DNA from: Bacteroidales bacterium UBA4893
GTDB lineage: Bacteria > Bacteroidota > Bacteroidia > Bacteroidales > P3
Assembly: GCA_002399025.1 (NCBI GenBank)
Contig: DHCV01000026.1
Coordinates: forward strand, 123,740-187,739
Reading direction: 5' to 3'
Length of the DNA: 64,000 nt
Made by a program: the position numbers and the translations under genes. Below the pieces are notes generated by a model. It searched no databases. It saw only the letters and a list, made by a program, of their open reading frames with translations, and was not told the DNA's origin. Every line of letters begins with the position of its first letter. Positions within the stretch are counted from its first letter, which is position 1. Below, piece by piece: positions 26,153-34,524 of the stretch.

Positions 26153-27112
26153 ATGGATATTTCTGTAATTGTACCTTTGTTGAATGAAGAGGAGTCGCTT
26201 CCACACCTTACAAAATGGATAAAGGAGGTAATGGAGAAGGAAGGTTTTTCTTATGAGGTTTTGCTTATTGATGATGGAAGTAATGATGGGAGTTGGAAGG
26301 TTATTGAAGAGCTAAGCAAGGAGAATAACAATATTAAGGGAATAAAATTTCGTAGAAACTATGGTAAGAGTGCTGCTCTGAACGTTGGGTTTGAACATTG
26401 CGAAGGTGATGTAGTTATAACAATGGATGCTGATTTGCAAGATTCTCCGGAAGAAATACCTGAGCTTTATTCAATGATAATGAAAGATGGATTTGATTTG
26501 GTTTCGGGTTGGAAGAAGAAACGTTATGATTCAAAGTTTGCAAAGAATTTTCCTTCAAAGCTTTTTAACTCAACAACAAGAATGATAACCGGAATTAAAC
26601 TTCACGATTTCAATTGTGGATTAAAATCATATAGAAAGGATGTTGTGAAGTCTATTGAGGTTTATGGGGAAATGCATCGCTATATTCCTGTAATTGCTAA
26701 GTGGGCAGGTTTTAGAAATATTGGAGAAAAGGTTGTTCAGCACAGAAAACGGAAGTTTGGAACGAGTAAGTTTGGAATGAGTAGGTTTATTAATGGTTAT
26801 TTAGACCTTATTTCCATAATGTTTGTTTCAAAATTCTCTAAGAAACCTATGCATTTCTTTGGACTTTGGGGAACCGTAATGTTCATATTAGGATTTTTAG
26901 CAGCAGGAATATTAGGAACTCAAAAGATAATAGCAAGCATTAATCAACTCCCAATGCGACTTGTTACTGATAGTCCATATTTTCATTTATCATTGGTTTT
27001 GATGATTTTGGGAGCAATATTTTTCCTTACAGGATTCTTAGGAGAACTTATTGGAAGAAATTCATCAAGTCGCAACCATTATCTAATTCATAAGAAATCA
27101 AATATCAAGTAG
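26153..27112 (+). CDS. Family 2 glycosyltransferase (DPMS/GtrB-like)
   Basis: A GT-A transferase of about 319 residues reading MDISVIVPLLNEEESLPHL, with DDGSNDGSW, the metal-binding DADLQDSPEE, and two C-terminal membrane helices. This is the layout of polyprenyl-phosphate sugar transferases such as GtrB/ArnC. A TTG start at 26132 would overlap the preceding gene; the ATG at 26153 places the conserved DISVIVP strand at the N-terminus and is preferred. It probably charges a lipid carrier with sugar; donor unknown. Heptose-type genes follow directly. Confidence 0.88.
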   Translation: MDISVIVPLLNEEESLPHLTKWIKEVMEKEGFSYEVLLIDDGSNDGSWKVIEELSKENNNIKGIKFRRNYGKSAALNVGFEHCEGDVVITMDADLQDSPEEIPELYSMIMKDGFDLVSGWKKKRYDSKFAKNFPSKLFNSTTRMITGIKLHDFNCGLKSYRKDVVKSIEVYGEMHRYIPVIAKWAGFRNIGEKVVQHRKRKFGTSKFGMSRFINGYLDLISIMFVSKFSKKPMHFFGLWGTVMFILGFLAAGILGTQKIIASINQLPMRLVTDSPYFHLSLVLMILGAIFFLTGFLGELIGRNSSSRNHYLIHKKSNIK

Positions 27113-27116
27113 ATTT

Positions 27117-27692
27117 ATGATAAGAATAAAGCAAGTAATTGAAGAGTCGGTTAGTCTTAAAACGCTTTTGCTCAATGATGAAGCTTTTTTGAAAGAAATT
27201 GAAAAGGTAAAAGATGTAATGGTTAAGGCTTTGAAGGAAGGAAAGAAGATACTTTGGTGTGGAAATGGAGGTTCGGCTGCAGATAGTCAGCATTTGGCTG
27301 CTGAGTTTTCAGGACGTTTCTATTATGATCGCCCACCTTTACGTTCGGAGGCTTTGCATGTAAATACTTCCTACCTAACAGCAGTGGCAAACGATTATTC
27401 TTATGAAGTAATTTATAGTAGATTGGTTAAGGCTATGGGAGATAAGGGAGATTTACTTGTTGGTATTTCAACCTCTGGCAATTCTAAAAACATTGTTTTA
27501 GCCCTTGAAGAGGCAAAGGAAAAAGATATGATAACAATTTCGTTTACAGGAAATGGTGGAGGCAAAATGAAGGAGAAATCAGACTATGTTTTGGATATCC
27601 CTTCCAAAGATACTCCAAGGGTTCAGGAATGTCATATTATGGTTGGGCATATACTTTGTGAATTAGTGGAGGCAGAAATGTTCCCAAGATAA
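27117..27692 (+). CDS. gmhA: Sedoheptulose-7-phosphate isomerase (GmhA-like SIS protein)
   Basis: The 191-residue SIS-domain protein has the GmhA pattern: LWCGNGGSAADSQHLAAEFSGRF at about 49-71 (phosphate loop), SRLVKAMGDKGDLLVGISTSGNS and the C-terminal HIMVGHILCELVE. GmhA makes D-glycero-D-manno-heptose 7-phosphate, the first step to LPS core or S-layer heptose. Placed 4 bases after the glycosyltransferase and 15 before a GmhB-like phosphatase ATG, it supports a heptose or related sugar role for this operon. Confidence 0.88.
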   Translation: MIRIKQVIEESVSLKTLLLNDEAFLKEIEKVKDVMVKALKEGKKILWCGNGGSAADSQHLAAEFSGRFYYDRPPLRSEALHVNTSYLTAVANDYSYEVIYSRLVKAMGDKGDLLVGISTSGNSKNIVLALEEAKEKDMITISFTGNGGGKMKEKSDYVLDIPSKDTPRVQECHIMVGHILCELVEAEMFPR

Positions 27693-27707
27693 TTTTTATT
27701 GCATATC

Positions 27708-28265
27708 ATGAAGATTAGAGAATACAAAACCTTGTTTTTAGATAGAGATGGAGTAATTAATGTTCGTTTAATTGATGATTATGTAAAAACATGGAAAGAA
27801 TTTGAGTTTGAAAAGGGAGCATTGGAGGCTTTAAGTATTTTTACTAAGCATTTTGAAACAATTTTTATTGTAACAAATCAACAAGGGGTTTCCAAAGGTC
27901 TAATGAATGAGGATGATTTAATCACCATTCATAAGCAGATGAAAAAAGAAATTGAAGATAATGGGGGAAGGATAGACAGTATATATTATTGTACTGCTTT
28001 GAGAAAAGAAAATCATTTTTGTCGTAAGCCAAAGGTTGGAATGGGACTAAGGGCGAGAAAGGACTTTCGGGATATTCGTTTCAAACAAAGTATAATGGTT
28101 GGAGATTCAATATCTGATATGCAGTTTGGAAAGAGTTTGAAGATGCAAACAGTTTTTATTTCCAATTCATTGGATAAGACCAGAAAGAATTATAGATTGA
28201 TAGATAAGAGATTTGAGAGTTTAATTGATTTTGCAAAACATTTAGAATATGAAAAGAAGAATTAG
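27708..28265 (+). CDS. gmhB: HAD phosphatase, GmhB-like (heptose bisphosphate phosphatase)
   Basis: About 185 residues of a HAD hydrolase: motif I LFLDRDGVINVR, motif II FIVTNQQGVSKG, the CRKPKVGMG segment and motif IV MVGDSISDMQFG, as in GmhB/HisB-N. A cysteine/histidine pair (YYC...HFC) is only part of the usual GmhB zinc motif. The start is taken at ATG 27708; an upstream TTG at 27699 has less support. It follows gmhA and overlaps the next gene by 17 bases. Substrate inferred from context. Confidence 0.82.
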   Translation: MKIREYKTLFLDRDGVINVRLIDDYVKTWKEFEFEKGALEALSIFTKHFETIFIVTNQQGVSKGLMNEDDLITIHKQMKKEIEDNGGRIDSIYYCTALRKENHFCRKPKVGMGLRARKDFRDIRFKQSIMVGDSISDMQFGKSLKMQTVFISNSLDKTRKNYRLIDKRFESLIDFAKHLEYEKKN

Positions 28266-29277
28266 TTTATTATTGATTTTGTTGATTTGTTGCTTTGCAC
28301 AACAGGAAGTATATTCGCAAAATAAGATTGACCAAAAAGGAAGGAAACAAGGCATTTGGTCAAAGTCTGACAAGAATGGAAATAAGATTTATGAGGGTAA
28401 TTTTAAAGATGACTATGAGGATGGACTATTTATTCACTACTTTGAAGATGGAAAAACCATTAAGTCAAAAACAGAATATAAGAATAAAGGAAGTTTTGCA
28501 ACAGTTAAGTTTTTTAGTAAAGAGGGAGGGCTAATTTCTGAAGGATTCTATTCTAACAAGAAAAAAGATAGCCTTTGGATACTTTACGATTCAAAAGGAA
28601 ATAAGATTGGGGAAGAAAGATATTCTAAAGGAAAAAAGAATGGAGAGTCAAACTATTGGGATAAAAATAAGGTATTGGTTGAAACAGTTAACTACAAGAA
28701 TGATATAAAACACGGATTATTTTTTAGAAATACTTATAGTAAGGGTTACTTTTTCTTGACTTTCAAGGATGGTAAAAGAAATGGAGTTTATGAAGATTTT
28801 TTCTATTTTGAAAAGATTAAAATTAAAGGATTATATAAAGATGATTTGAAGGAAGGCTCATGGACGTTTTTTGATAGTATTGGAAATATCGTCAAAACTC
28901 AACTTTGGGAAAAGGATGTTTTGAAAAGTGAAAAAGTAAGACTTGATTTTGGGAGAAGTGATACAATGGTAGATACAAAAGATATTGCTTATTTCTATCA
29001 AACAGGCAAGAGATTAAAAATAGTGTTGTTTTCTTCAAAGGAAATTTCTTGCATAAACAATATTGATGAGCTAACCGACCTTTTGGGTTTAGATAATTTT
29101 ATTCAACTCAACGGAAAGATGCAGTTCTATTCAAATTTAAAAGCCTTAAAAGGGATTGGAGAAAAGGTTGGGGATGATTATATAATCCTTCTTGAACCCA
29201 AAACCACAGCAAAGGTTGTAACAGACAAAGATAGTAGAAAAGCATTAGAATTATTCTTTAATAAACAAGAGTTTTAA
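28249..29277 (+). CDS. Secreted MORN-repeat protein
   Basis: A 342-residue protein with a signal peptide (MKRRISLLLILLICCFAQQ) and several MORN_2-type repeats: QGIWSKSDKNGNKIYEGNF, DGLFIHYFEDGKTIKSKTEY, DSLWILYDSKGNKIGEERY and GSWTFFDSIGNIVKT. Such repeats occur in Bacteroidota envelope proteins of unknown function. The last approximately 100 residues are not repetitive. The start overlaps gmhB by 17 bases, implying co-translation. Confidence 0.82.
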   Translation: MKRRISLLLILLICCFAQQEVYSQNKIDQKGRKQGIWSKSDKNGNKIYEGNFKDDYEDGLFIHYFEDGKTIKSKTEYKNKGSFATVKFFSKEGGLISEGFYSNKKKDSLWILYDSKGNKIGEERYSKGKKNGESNYWDKNKVLVETVNYKNDIKHGLFFRNTYSKGYFFLTFKDGKRNGVYEDFFYFEKIKIKGLYKDDLKEGSWTFFDSIGNIVKTQLWEKDVLKSEKVRLDFGRSDTMVDTKDIAYFYQTGKRLKIVLFSSKEISCINNIDELTDLLGLDNFIQLNGKMQFYSNLKALKGIGEKVGDDYIILLEPKTTAKVVTDKDSRKALELFFNKQEF

Positions 29278-29281
29278 TAAT

Positions 29282-29752
29282 ATGAGATTAAAAACAATAA
29301 TATTAGCAATTACTTTGGTGTTTTCTGTTAGTTTGTTTGCAGTTCCTGCAGATAAAACTCCTATTACTATTAAGCAGCCTAATGGAAAGACTTTAACTTT
29401 TATTCTTCAAGGAGATGAAAGAATTAATTGGGCAACTACTCTTGATGAGTATTCTCTTTTAACTAATAAAAATGGAAATTGGGTTTATGCTGTTTTGGAT
29501 AAGAATGGAGATATGATTCCTTCTGATGTTTTGGCTTGCAATAAGGAAGAAAGGAGCAAGGAGGAGTTAGCGTTTTTAGAAAATGTAAAACCCAATTTGT
29601 TTTTTAGTAAAAAACAAATAGATATTCGCTTAAATAGAGAAAAACAAGAGTTCGATAATCAAGCTAAAAAAGCAATTCAACCAGAGAAAGACAAGAAGAA
29701 AAAATGTTGCAGCTGGTTTAGAAAGAAATCAAAAGAAGTTGATTCTAAATAG
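29282..29752 (+). CDS. Solitary M6-peptidase propeptide-like secreted protein
   Basis: The 156-residue protein has a signal peptide ending SLFAVPA, then TIKQPNGKTLTFILQGDERI, NWATTLDEYSLL and GNWVYAVLDKNGDMIPS. This is the same order seen at the N-terminus of Bacteroidota M6 metalloproteases, ahead of their HExxH domain. Here the catalytic domain is absent: the ORF ends in a lysine-rich tail (PEKDKKKKCCSWFRKKSK). It could be a stand-alone inhibitor/chaperone-like propeptide or a truncated gene. It overlaps dapD convergently by 8 bases. Confidence 0.6.
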   Translation: MRLKTIILAITLVFSVSLFAVPADKTPITIKQPNGKTLTFILQGDERINWATTLDEYSLLTNKNGNWVYAVLDKNGDMIPSDVLACNKEERSKEELAFLENVKPNLFFSKKQIDIRLNREKQEFDNQAKKAIQPEKDKKKKCCSWFRKKSKEVDSK

Positions 29753-30554
29753 CAACATTAAATTCTCTTAGGGCATCATTTAAAGATGTTTTGGTATCTG
29801 TTGATGCTTTTCTTTTTCCAATAATCAATGCACAATTAACATTATATTTTCCTGCTGGAAATTCTTTTGTAATGCTTCCTGGTATAACAACAGAGTTTTC
29901 TGGAATATAGGATTTGTATTCAACAGGCTCTTTTCCACTTACATCAATAATCTTTGTAGATGCAGTTAGAGTTGTGTTTGCTCCCAAAACAGCTCCTTTG
30001 CAAACTCTTACTCCTTCAACAACAATGCATCGTGAACCTATAAAACAATTATCTTCAATTATAACAGGAGTTGCTCCAACTGGTTCCAAAACTCCTCCAA
30101 TTCCAACTCCACCACTTAAATGAACATGTTTCCCTATTTGAGCACAAGAACCAACTGTTGCCCAAGTGTCAACCATTGTTCCTTCATCAACATAAGCTCC
30201 AATATTTACATAGGAAGGCATCATAATAACTCCAGATGCTAAAAAAGAACCATAACGAGCAACAGCATGAGGAACAACTCTAACACCAAGCTTTGCATAA
30301 TCTTTCTTTAAAGGTATCTTATCATAGAATTCCATAGGTCCAACTTCAAAGGTTTCCATATTGCAGATAGGGAAATAGAGGATAACTGCTTTCTTAACCC
30401 AATCATTAACAATCCATTCTTCTCCCTTATGTTCAGCAATTCTAATTCTTCCTTTATCCAATTCTTCAATAACTTCTCTAATTGCATTTTGAGTTTCCTT
30501 TTCCTTTAACAATTCTCTGTTTTCCCAAGCTTGTTCTATGATTTCTTTTTGCAT
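29745..30554 (-). CDS. dapD: Tetrahydrodipicolinate N-succinyltransferase
   Basis: DapD transfers succinate from succinyl-CoA to tetrahydrodipicolinate in the diaminopimelate/lysine pathway. The 269-residue protein has the helical N-domain (WENRELLKEKETQNAIREVI) and a left-handed beta-helix of hexapeptide repeats (SGVIMMPSYVNIGAYVDEGT, VGIGGVLEPVGATPVIIEDN, FIGSRCIVVEGVRVCKGAVL). Length is standard. It has its own promoter and is divergent from the PNGase F homologue. Confidence 0.96.
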   Translation of the reverse strand: MQKEIIEQAWENRELLKEKETQNAIREVIEELDKGRIRIAEHKGEEWIVNDWVKKAVILYFPICNMETFEVGPMEFYDKIPLKKDYAKLGVRVVPHAVARYGSFLASGVIMMPSYVNIGAYVDEGTMVDTWATVGSCAQIGKHVHLSGGVGIGGVLEPVGATPVIIEDNCFIGSRCIVVEGVRVCKGAVLGANTTLTASTKIIDVSGKEPVEYKSYIPENSVVIPGSITKEFPAGKYNVNCALIIGKRKASTDTKTSLNDALREFNVAI

Positions 30555-30577
30555 AATGTTTTATAGTATTTGGATTA

Positions 30578-30585
30578 CAAAACTA
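30578..30585 (-). promoter_or_regulatory. -7 box for dapD
   Basis: Minus strand TAGTTTTG, about 24 bases before the dapD ATG. Confidence 0.5.
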
Positions 30586-30598
30586 CATAAAAACTTAT

Positions 30599-30606
30599 TA
30601 TCTTTG
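30599..30606 (+). promoter_or_regulatory. -7 box for the PNGase F homologue
   Basis: TATCTTTG, 29 bases before the ATG at 30635, divergent from the dapD promoter. Confidence 0.5.
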
Positions 30607-30634
30607 CCAATTATTAATAAGAATTATATCCAAT

Positions 30635-32242
30635 ATGAAACATTATCTACTTTATTTCTTGCTTTTATTATCATTTTCTTCTTTTTCACAAGTAAATGAT
30701 TTTAAGGTTAGGGTACATAATAAGACTCATTTAAAAACAAAAGGAGAGTATTCTCAAAAAGTTTTATTCCCTCTTAAATGTAAGGATATAAGTTATATTA
30801 GTTTTTACTTGACTTTGAATTGTCCTGATGGTGGTTGTAGTGATTGGGACTATTCAATTAGTGTTTTACTTCGTACTACAGAAAATGGAGATACAATTAA
30901 TTATCAATTAGGAAGAATGATAACACCATATAGTGGTGCATATAATCAAGGAGATAATGCAAAGACTTGGAGCCCTAATTGGTATTGGGATATATCAAAT
31001 TATTTGCCTTTAATGAAAGATAGTATTGAAATAGTTGTGGTTTATGAAGGTTATCAAGATGGTTTTTTGGCTACAACTGATTTTGTATTTGATTTGGATA
31101 AGAAGTATAAGAATAAATCAATTAAAACTCAAAATATTCACTATGGTTATTTTCCTTATGGTAATATTGAAAAGCCTATAGATAATTATGTAACTCCAAA
31201 AGAAATCACTCTTCCTAAGAGAACAAAAAGAGTATATGCAAGAGTAATGATTTCAGGTCATGGAGCAGATTCAACCAATGCAGCAGCAGAGTTTTTAAAG
31301 AAGGATTTTTATTATAAGGTTAATGGAGAAAAAATAGCTACACAAGCTATTTGGAAAGATGATTGTGGATGCAATCCAATTCAACCTCAAGGAGGAACTT
31401 GGATATATAATCGTGCTGGATGGTGTCCAGGCACAAAGGTTAATGAATATCTTTACGACTTAACTCCATATATAAAAGGTAATAAGGCAGTAGTTGATAT
31501 AGATTTTGAATATTATAAAACCCCTCAAATTGAACAACCAGGCTATCATGTTTCTCATGATATATTCTTTATTGAATCAGATGAAGATATTCCTTTAGTT
31601 GAGTGGGTATTAGAAGATTCAGTTTTTTATCTTCCACATAAATTTATTCTAACCTATAAAACAAATAATGATGCTTCAAGAAATAAAGCATATATAATTG
31701 AACAATCAACAAGAAATAAGGTTTACGAAAGAACTCAACTTGAAAATAATAAAGAATACAATGAAACTATAGAACTTAAAGAGGGTGATTATCAGTTTTT
31801 ATTTACAGATTCTGATTGTGATGGGCTTTCTTGGTGGGCAAATAGAGAGCAAGGAAATGGTTATGTCTATATTTATAATGAAGACAAAACAAAACTTATA
31901 GAAGCTTTTGAACCTGATTTTGGTTGTAAGATTGATTATGAATTTTCAATAAGCAATAATCCTAATGATTTAATACATAAGAAATCTAAATTAATTAAAG
32001 TCCCAGATACTAAAGCAAAGACTTATACCTTTGTTGTGTTTTTAAAGGATGGAGTAGAGGAGGAGTTGACTTTAGAAATAAAGAATAGAAAAACAAAAGA
32101 AGTTGTTTCAAAAACTACTTATCCAAAATCAGATAGATTTCAAATAGTTTATGATTATTCTGTTTTGCCAAAAGGTAGTTATGAGGCAAGAGTAAGTACA
32201 AACTCTTTTTCAGAAACAAGAGCATTTTCTATTAGAGAATAA
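30635..32242 (+). CDS. Secreted peptide-N-glycosidase F homologue
   Basis: PNGase F releases N-glycans from glycoproteins. The 535-residue protein has a signal peptide (MKHYLLYFLLLLSFSSFSQ) and both PNGase F domains: GGCSDWDYSISV and LGRMITPYS in the N-domain, then GHG...NAAAEFLKKDFYYKVNG and YNRAGWCPGTKV in the C-domain. The three acidic residues important in the characterised enzyme have counterparts here: Asp72 in SDWD, Glu138 in VVVYEGY and Glu219 in AAAEF. The protein is longer than PNGase F by a C-terminal approximately 200 residues of beta-rich sequence (about 330-535). No clear T9SS sorting motif is present. A likely glycoprotein-scavenging enzyme; activity untested. Confidence 0.83.
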   Translation: MKHYLLYFLLLLSFSSFSQVNDFKVRVHNKTHLKTKGEYSQKVLFPLKCKDISYISFYLTLNCPDGGCSDWDYSISVLLRTTENGDTINYQLGRMITPYSGAYNQGDNAKTWSPNWYWDISNYLPLMKDSIEIVVVYEGYQDGFLATTDFVFDLDKKYKNKSIKTQNIHYGYFPYGNIEKPIDNYVTPKEITLPKRTKRVYARVMISGHGADSTNAAAEFLKKDFYYKVNGEKIATQAIWKDDCGCNPIQPQGGTWIYNRAGWCPGTKVNEYLYDLTPYIKGNKAVVDIDFEYYKTPQIEQPGYHVSHDIFFIESDEDIPLVEWVLEDSVFYLPHKFILTYKTNNDASRNKAYIIEQSTRNKVYERTQLENNKEYNETIELKEGDYQFLFTDSDCDGLSWWANREQGNGYVYIYNEDKTKLIEAFEPDFGCKIDYEFSISNNPNDLIHKKSKLIKVPDTKAKTYTFVVFLKDGVEEELTLEIKNRKTKEVVSKTTYPKSDRFQIVYDYSVLPKGSYEARVSTNSFSETRAFSIRE

Positions 32243-32305
32243 GTTTCAATTAGCTTTTTTAAGTGCCAATTTACTTAAAAATTTGCTTTTTAATAATTCG
32301 TAATG

Positions 32306-32313
32306 TATTTTTG
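32306..32313 (+). promoter_or_regulatory. -7 box for the DUF438/DUF1858 operon
   Basis: TATTTTTG, about 42 bases before the ATG at 32355. Confidence 0.45.
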
Positions 32314-32354
32314 CTAATCATTAAGCAAGAAATATCATTTAAAATATTATCATT

Positions 32355-33590
32355 ATGAGCGAATTAATTAATAATTCTGATAACAGAAAAGCAAAACTAA
32401 AAGAATTGATTTTAAAACTCCACAAAGGAGGAGATCAAGAAGAAGTTAGACAAGAACTAATAAATAGCTTGGAACAAATTCCTTATTCGGAAGTTGTGGA
32501 AGTTGAACAAGAGCTTATTGAGGCTGGATTACCAGAGGAAGAAGTTCTAAAACTTTGCGATGTTCATGCAGCTGTATTGCATGGAAATGTTGATTTATCC
32601 TCTTCAAAAAATATTCCCGAAGGTCATCCTATTGATGTGATGATTAATGAAAACAAGGAATTGAAAATAGTAGCTAATAAGGCTTTAGATTTGATTTCGG
32701 AAATAGAGAAGAATAAGGGAGCAAATATTGAAAAGGATATTATTAGTTTACGAGGTTTCTTTAATGCTCTTTATGATGTTGATAAGCATTATAAGAGAAA
32801 AGAGTATTTGATTTTCCCATATCTTGAAACTGCAGGAATAACAGGACCTCCAAAAGTTATGTGGGGAAAGCATGATGAGATTAGGGAATTGATTAAAGGA
32901 GGAATTGAATTATTATTAACTCCAAATATAGATTTTGAAGAGTTAATTGCATCTTCTGAAATTATTCTTAAACCTGCTTGTCAACAAGTTATTGATATGA
33001 CAAAGAAGGAAGAAGAAATACTTTTTCCAATGAGTTTGGATAAGCTTACTGAAGAGCAGTGGTATGAAATTGATAAGCAATCATTAGAAATTGGTTATTG
33101 TTTGTATGACCCTCAAGTTGCATGGACTCCTCTTTGGGCTAAGGAAGAAAATAAATTAGCTCAAATGAATAAAATTGGAGGGAATATTCAATTGCCTTCT
33201 GGCTCTTTTTCAGTTGAAGAACTTATGGCTATTCTTAATCATTTACCTGTAGATATGACCTTTGTTGATAAGGATGATAAGGTTAAGTATTTTTCTCAAG
33301 GTGCTGAAAGAATATTTATCAGGAATCGTTCTATTTTAAATAGAGATGTTCGCCTTTGTCATCCTCCTGCAAGTTCACATATTGTAGAGAAGATTATAGA
33401 TGACTTTAAGAGTGGAAGAAAATCCAGAGCACCATTTTGGATAAAGATGGGAGATAAACTAATTTATATAGAGTACTTTGCGTTAAGAAATGAGAAAGGG
33501 GAATATCTTGGCACATTGGAAGTTTCGCATGATGTTCAACCTTACCGAGAACTTGAAGGAGAACAAAGAATTTTATCATACTCTAAATAA
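32355..33590 (+). CDS. DUF438-hemerythrin-PAS sensor-like protein
   Basis: A 411-residue cytoplasmic protein with three parts: DUF438 (about 10-85; KAKLKELILKLHKGG, SLEQIPYSEVVEVEQELIEA), a hemerythrin-like helical bundle (about 90-235; EGHPID, HYKRKEYLIFPYLE, WGKHDEIREL, KKEEEILFPM), and a PAS domain (about 290-400; LPVDMTFVDKDDKVKYFSQG). Hemerythrin and PAS parts suggest oxygen, NO or redox sensing. It has no output domain, so it may signal through partners. It is followed after 8 bases by a DUF1858 gene, a pairing common in anaerobes. Confidence 0.88.
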   Translation: MSELINNSDNRKAKLKELILKLHKGGDQEEVRQELINSLEQIPYSEVVEVEQELIEAGLPEEEVLKLCDVHAAVLHGNVDLSSSKNIPEGHPIDVMINENKELKIVANKALDLISEIEKNKGANIEKDIISLRGFFNALYDVDKHYKRKEYLIFPYLETAGITGPPKVMWGKHDEIRELIKGGIELLLTPNIDFEELIASSEIILKPACQQVIDMTKKEEEILFPMSLDKLTEEQWYEIDKQSLEIGYCLYDPQVAWTPLWAKEENKLAQMNKIGGNIQLPSGSFSVEELMAILNHLPVDMTFVDKDDKVKYFSQGAERIFIRNRSILNRDVRLCHPPASSHIVEKIIDDFKSGRKSRAPFWIKMGDKLIYIEYFALRNEKGEYLGTLEVSHDVQPYRELEGEQRILSYSK

Positions 33591-33598
33591 GCTATACT

Positions 33599-34114
33599 AT
33601 GGAAAATAAATTAGTTATAAGTCCAAAGACTAAGGTTTTGCAATTGATAGAAACCTATCCAGAACTTGAAGATGTATTGATTGAGTTTGTTCCTGCCTTT
33701 AAGAAATTGAAAAATCCTTTGCTAAGAAAGACTGTTGCAAAAATAGCAACCCTTCAGCAAGCTTCTGCAATAGGTAATGTCAAGATTGAAGAATTAATTA
33801 ATACTCTTAGAAAGGCAGTTGGAGAGGATTTGATAAGTATTGAGGATAATGAAAACTATAATACTATTAAACCAGAATGGTTTGAAGAAAGGAAAATCCT
33901 TCATTCAATTGACATTAGAGAAATGCTAAATAGGGGAGAGCAACCTGTTAATCAAGTGATAACAGAATTGTCTAATCTGACAAAAGGAGAAATATATAAG
34001 GTTATTTCACCATTTGTCCCTGCTCCGTTAATAGATAAAGCCAGCAGTTTAGAAATTAAGCATTGGATAAATAAAAAAGAAGAAGAACTTTTTGAGGTTT
34101 ATTTTATTAGATAA
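33599..34114 (+). CDS. DUF1858 domain protein
   Basis: The 171-residue protein begins ISPKTKVLQLIETYPELEDV and continues LLRKTVAKIATLQQASAIGN, the DUF1858 helical signature, followed by a DUF2249-like region (LHSIDIREMLNRGEQPVNQV, GEIYKVISPFVPAPLID). Both families appear in redox/NO-related gene sets of anaerobes, often beside DUF438. Function unknown; co-transcribed with the preceding sensor-like gene. Confidence 0.82.
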   Translation: MENKLVISPKTKVLQLIETYPELEDVLIEFVPAFKKLKNPLLRKTVAKIATLQQASAIGNVKIEELINTLRKAVGEDLISIEDNENYNTIKPEWFEERKILHSIDIREMLNRGEQPVNQVITELSNLTKGEIYKVISPFVPAPLIDKASSLEIKHWINKKEEELFEVYFIR

Positions 34115-34169
34115 TTTCCTTTTTCCTTTAATATTTTGAAGCTAAGTTTATGATTTCAGATAAGAGAAA

Positions 34170-34260
34170 ATTAAAACCTTGTTTCAGTAAATTAAACCTT
34201 GATTTCAGTAGATTAAAACGAAGTTTCAGTAAATTAAAATCAAGAATAAATTTACTGAAA
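34170..34260. repeat. 21-base-period array, shared word (three direct units plus inverted copy)
   Basis: Units start at 34170, 34191 and 34212, each exactly 21 bases, beginning ATTAAA and ending CAGTAA or CAGTAG. A fourth partial unit starts at 34233, and an inverted copy (TTTACTGAAATCAGG) follows at about 34250. The word is shared with arrays at 44281, 54784 and 61741. It lies in the gap after the DUF1858 gene, which has no ORF. Confidence 0.85.
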
Positions 34261-34275
34261 TCAGGATTAAATTTA

Positions 34276-34358
34276 GTAAGGTGGCAGGATACTATGTGTA
34301 AGGTGGCAGGATACTATAGGTAAGGTGGCAGGATACTATGTGTAAGGTGGCACCTTAC
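34276..34358. repeat. 22-base tandem array with private word
   Basis: Three units of exactly 22 bases start at 34276, 34298 and 34320 (GTAAGGTGGCAGGATACTAT plus two bases). They end in a shortened fourth unit, GTAAGGTGGCACCTTAC (34342-34358), which is itself a hairpin. The array adjoins the 21-base array to its left. Confidence 0.9.
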
Positions 34359-34466
34359 TAAATTTAATCCTTATCTTTTTCAATTATTATAAGGGTTTGA
34401 GACATTTATTTAAAATATTTGATTTTATTCTTTGATTTTAATCTTTAATAAGATGGCATAATAAAG

Positions 34467-34499
34467 AAAAAAGGCTACCAATAATCCATTGATAGCCTT
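34467..34499 (-). terminator. Terminator of the bcd-etfBA unit
   Basis: Stem AAGGCTATCA / TGGTAGCCTT on the minus strand (one mismatch) with a following T-run, 26 bases after the etfA stop. Confidence 0.8.
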
Positions 34500-34524
34500 C
34501 GAGTATGTTAGTTGTTTATCCTTT

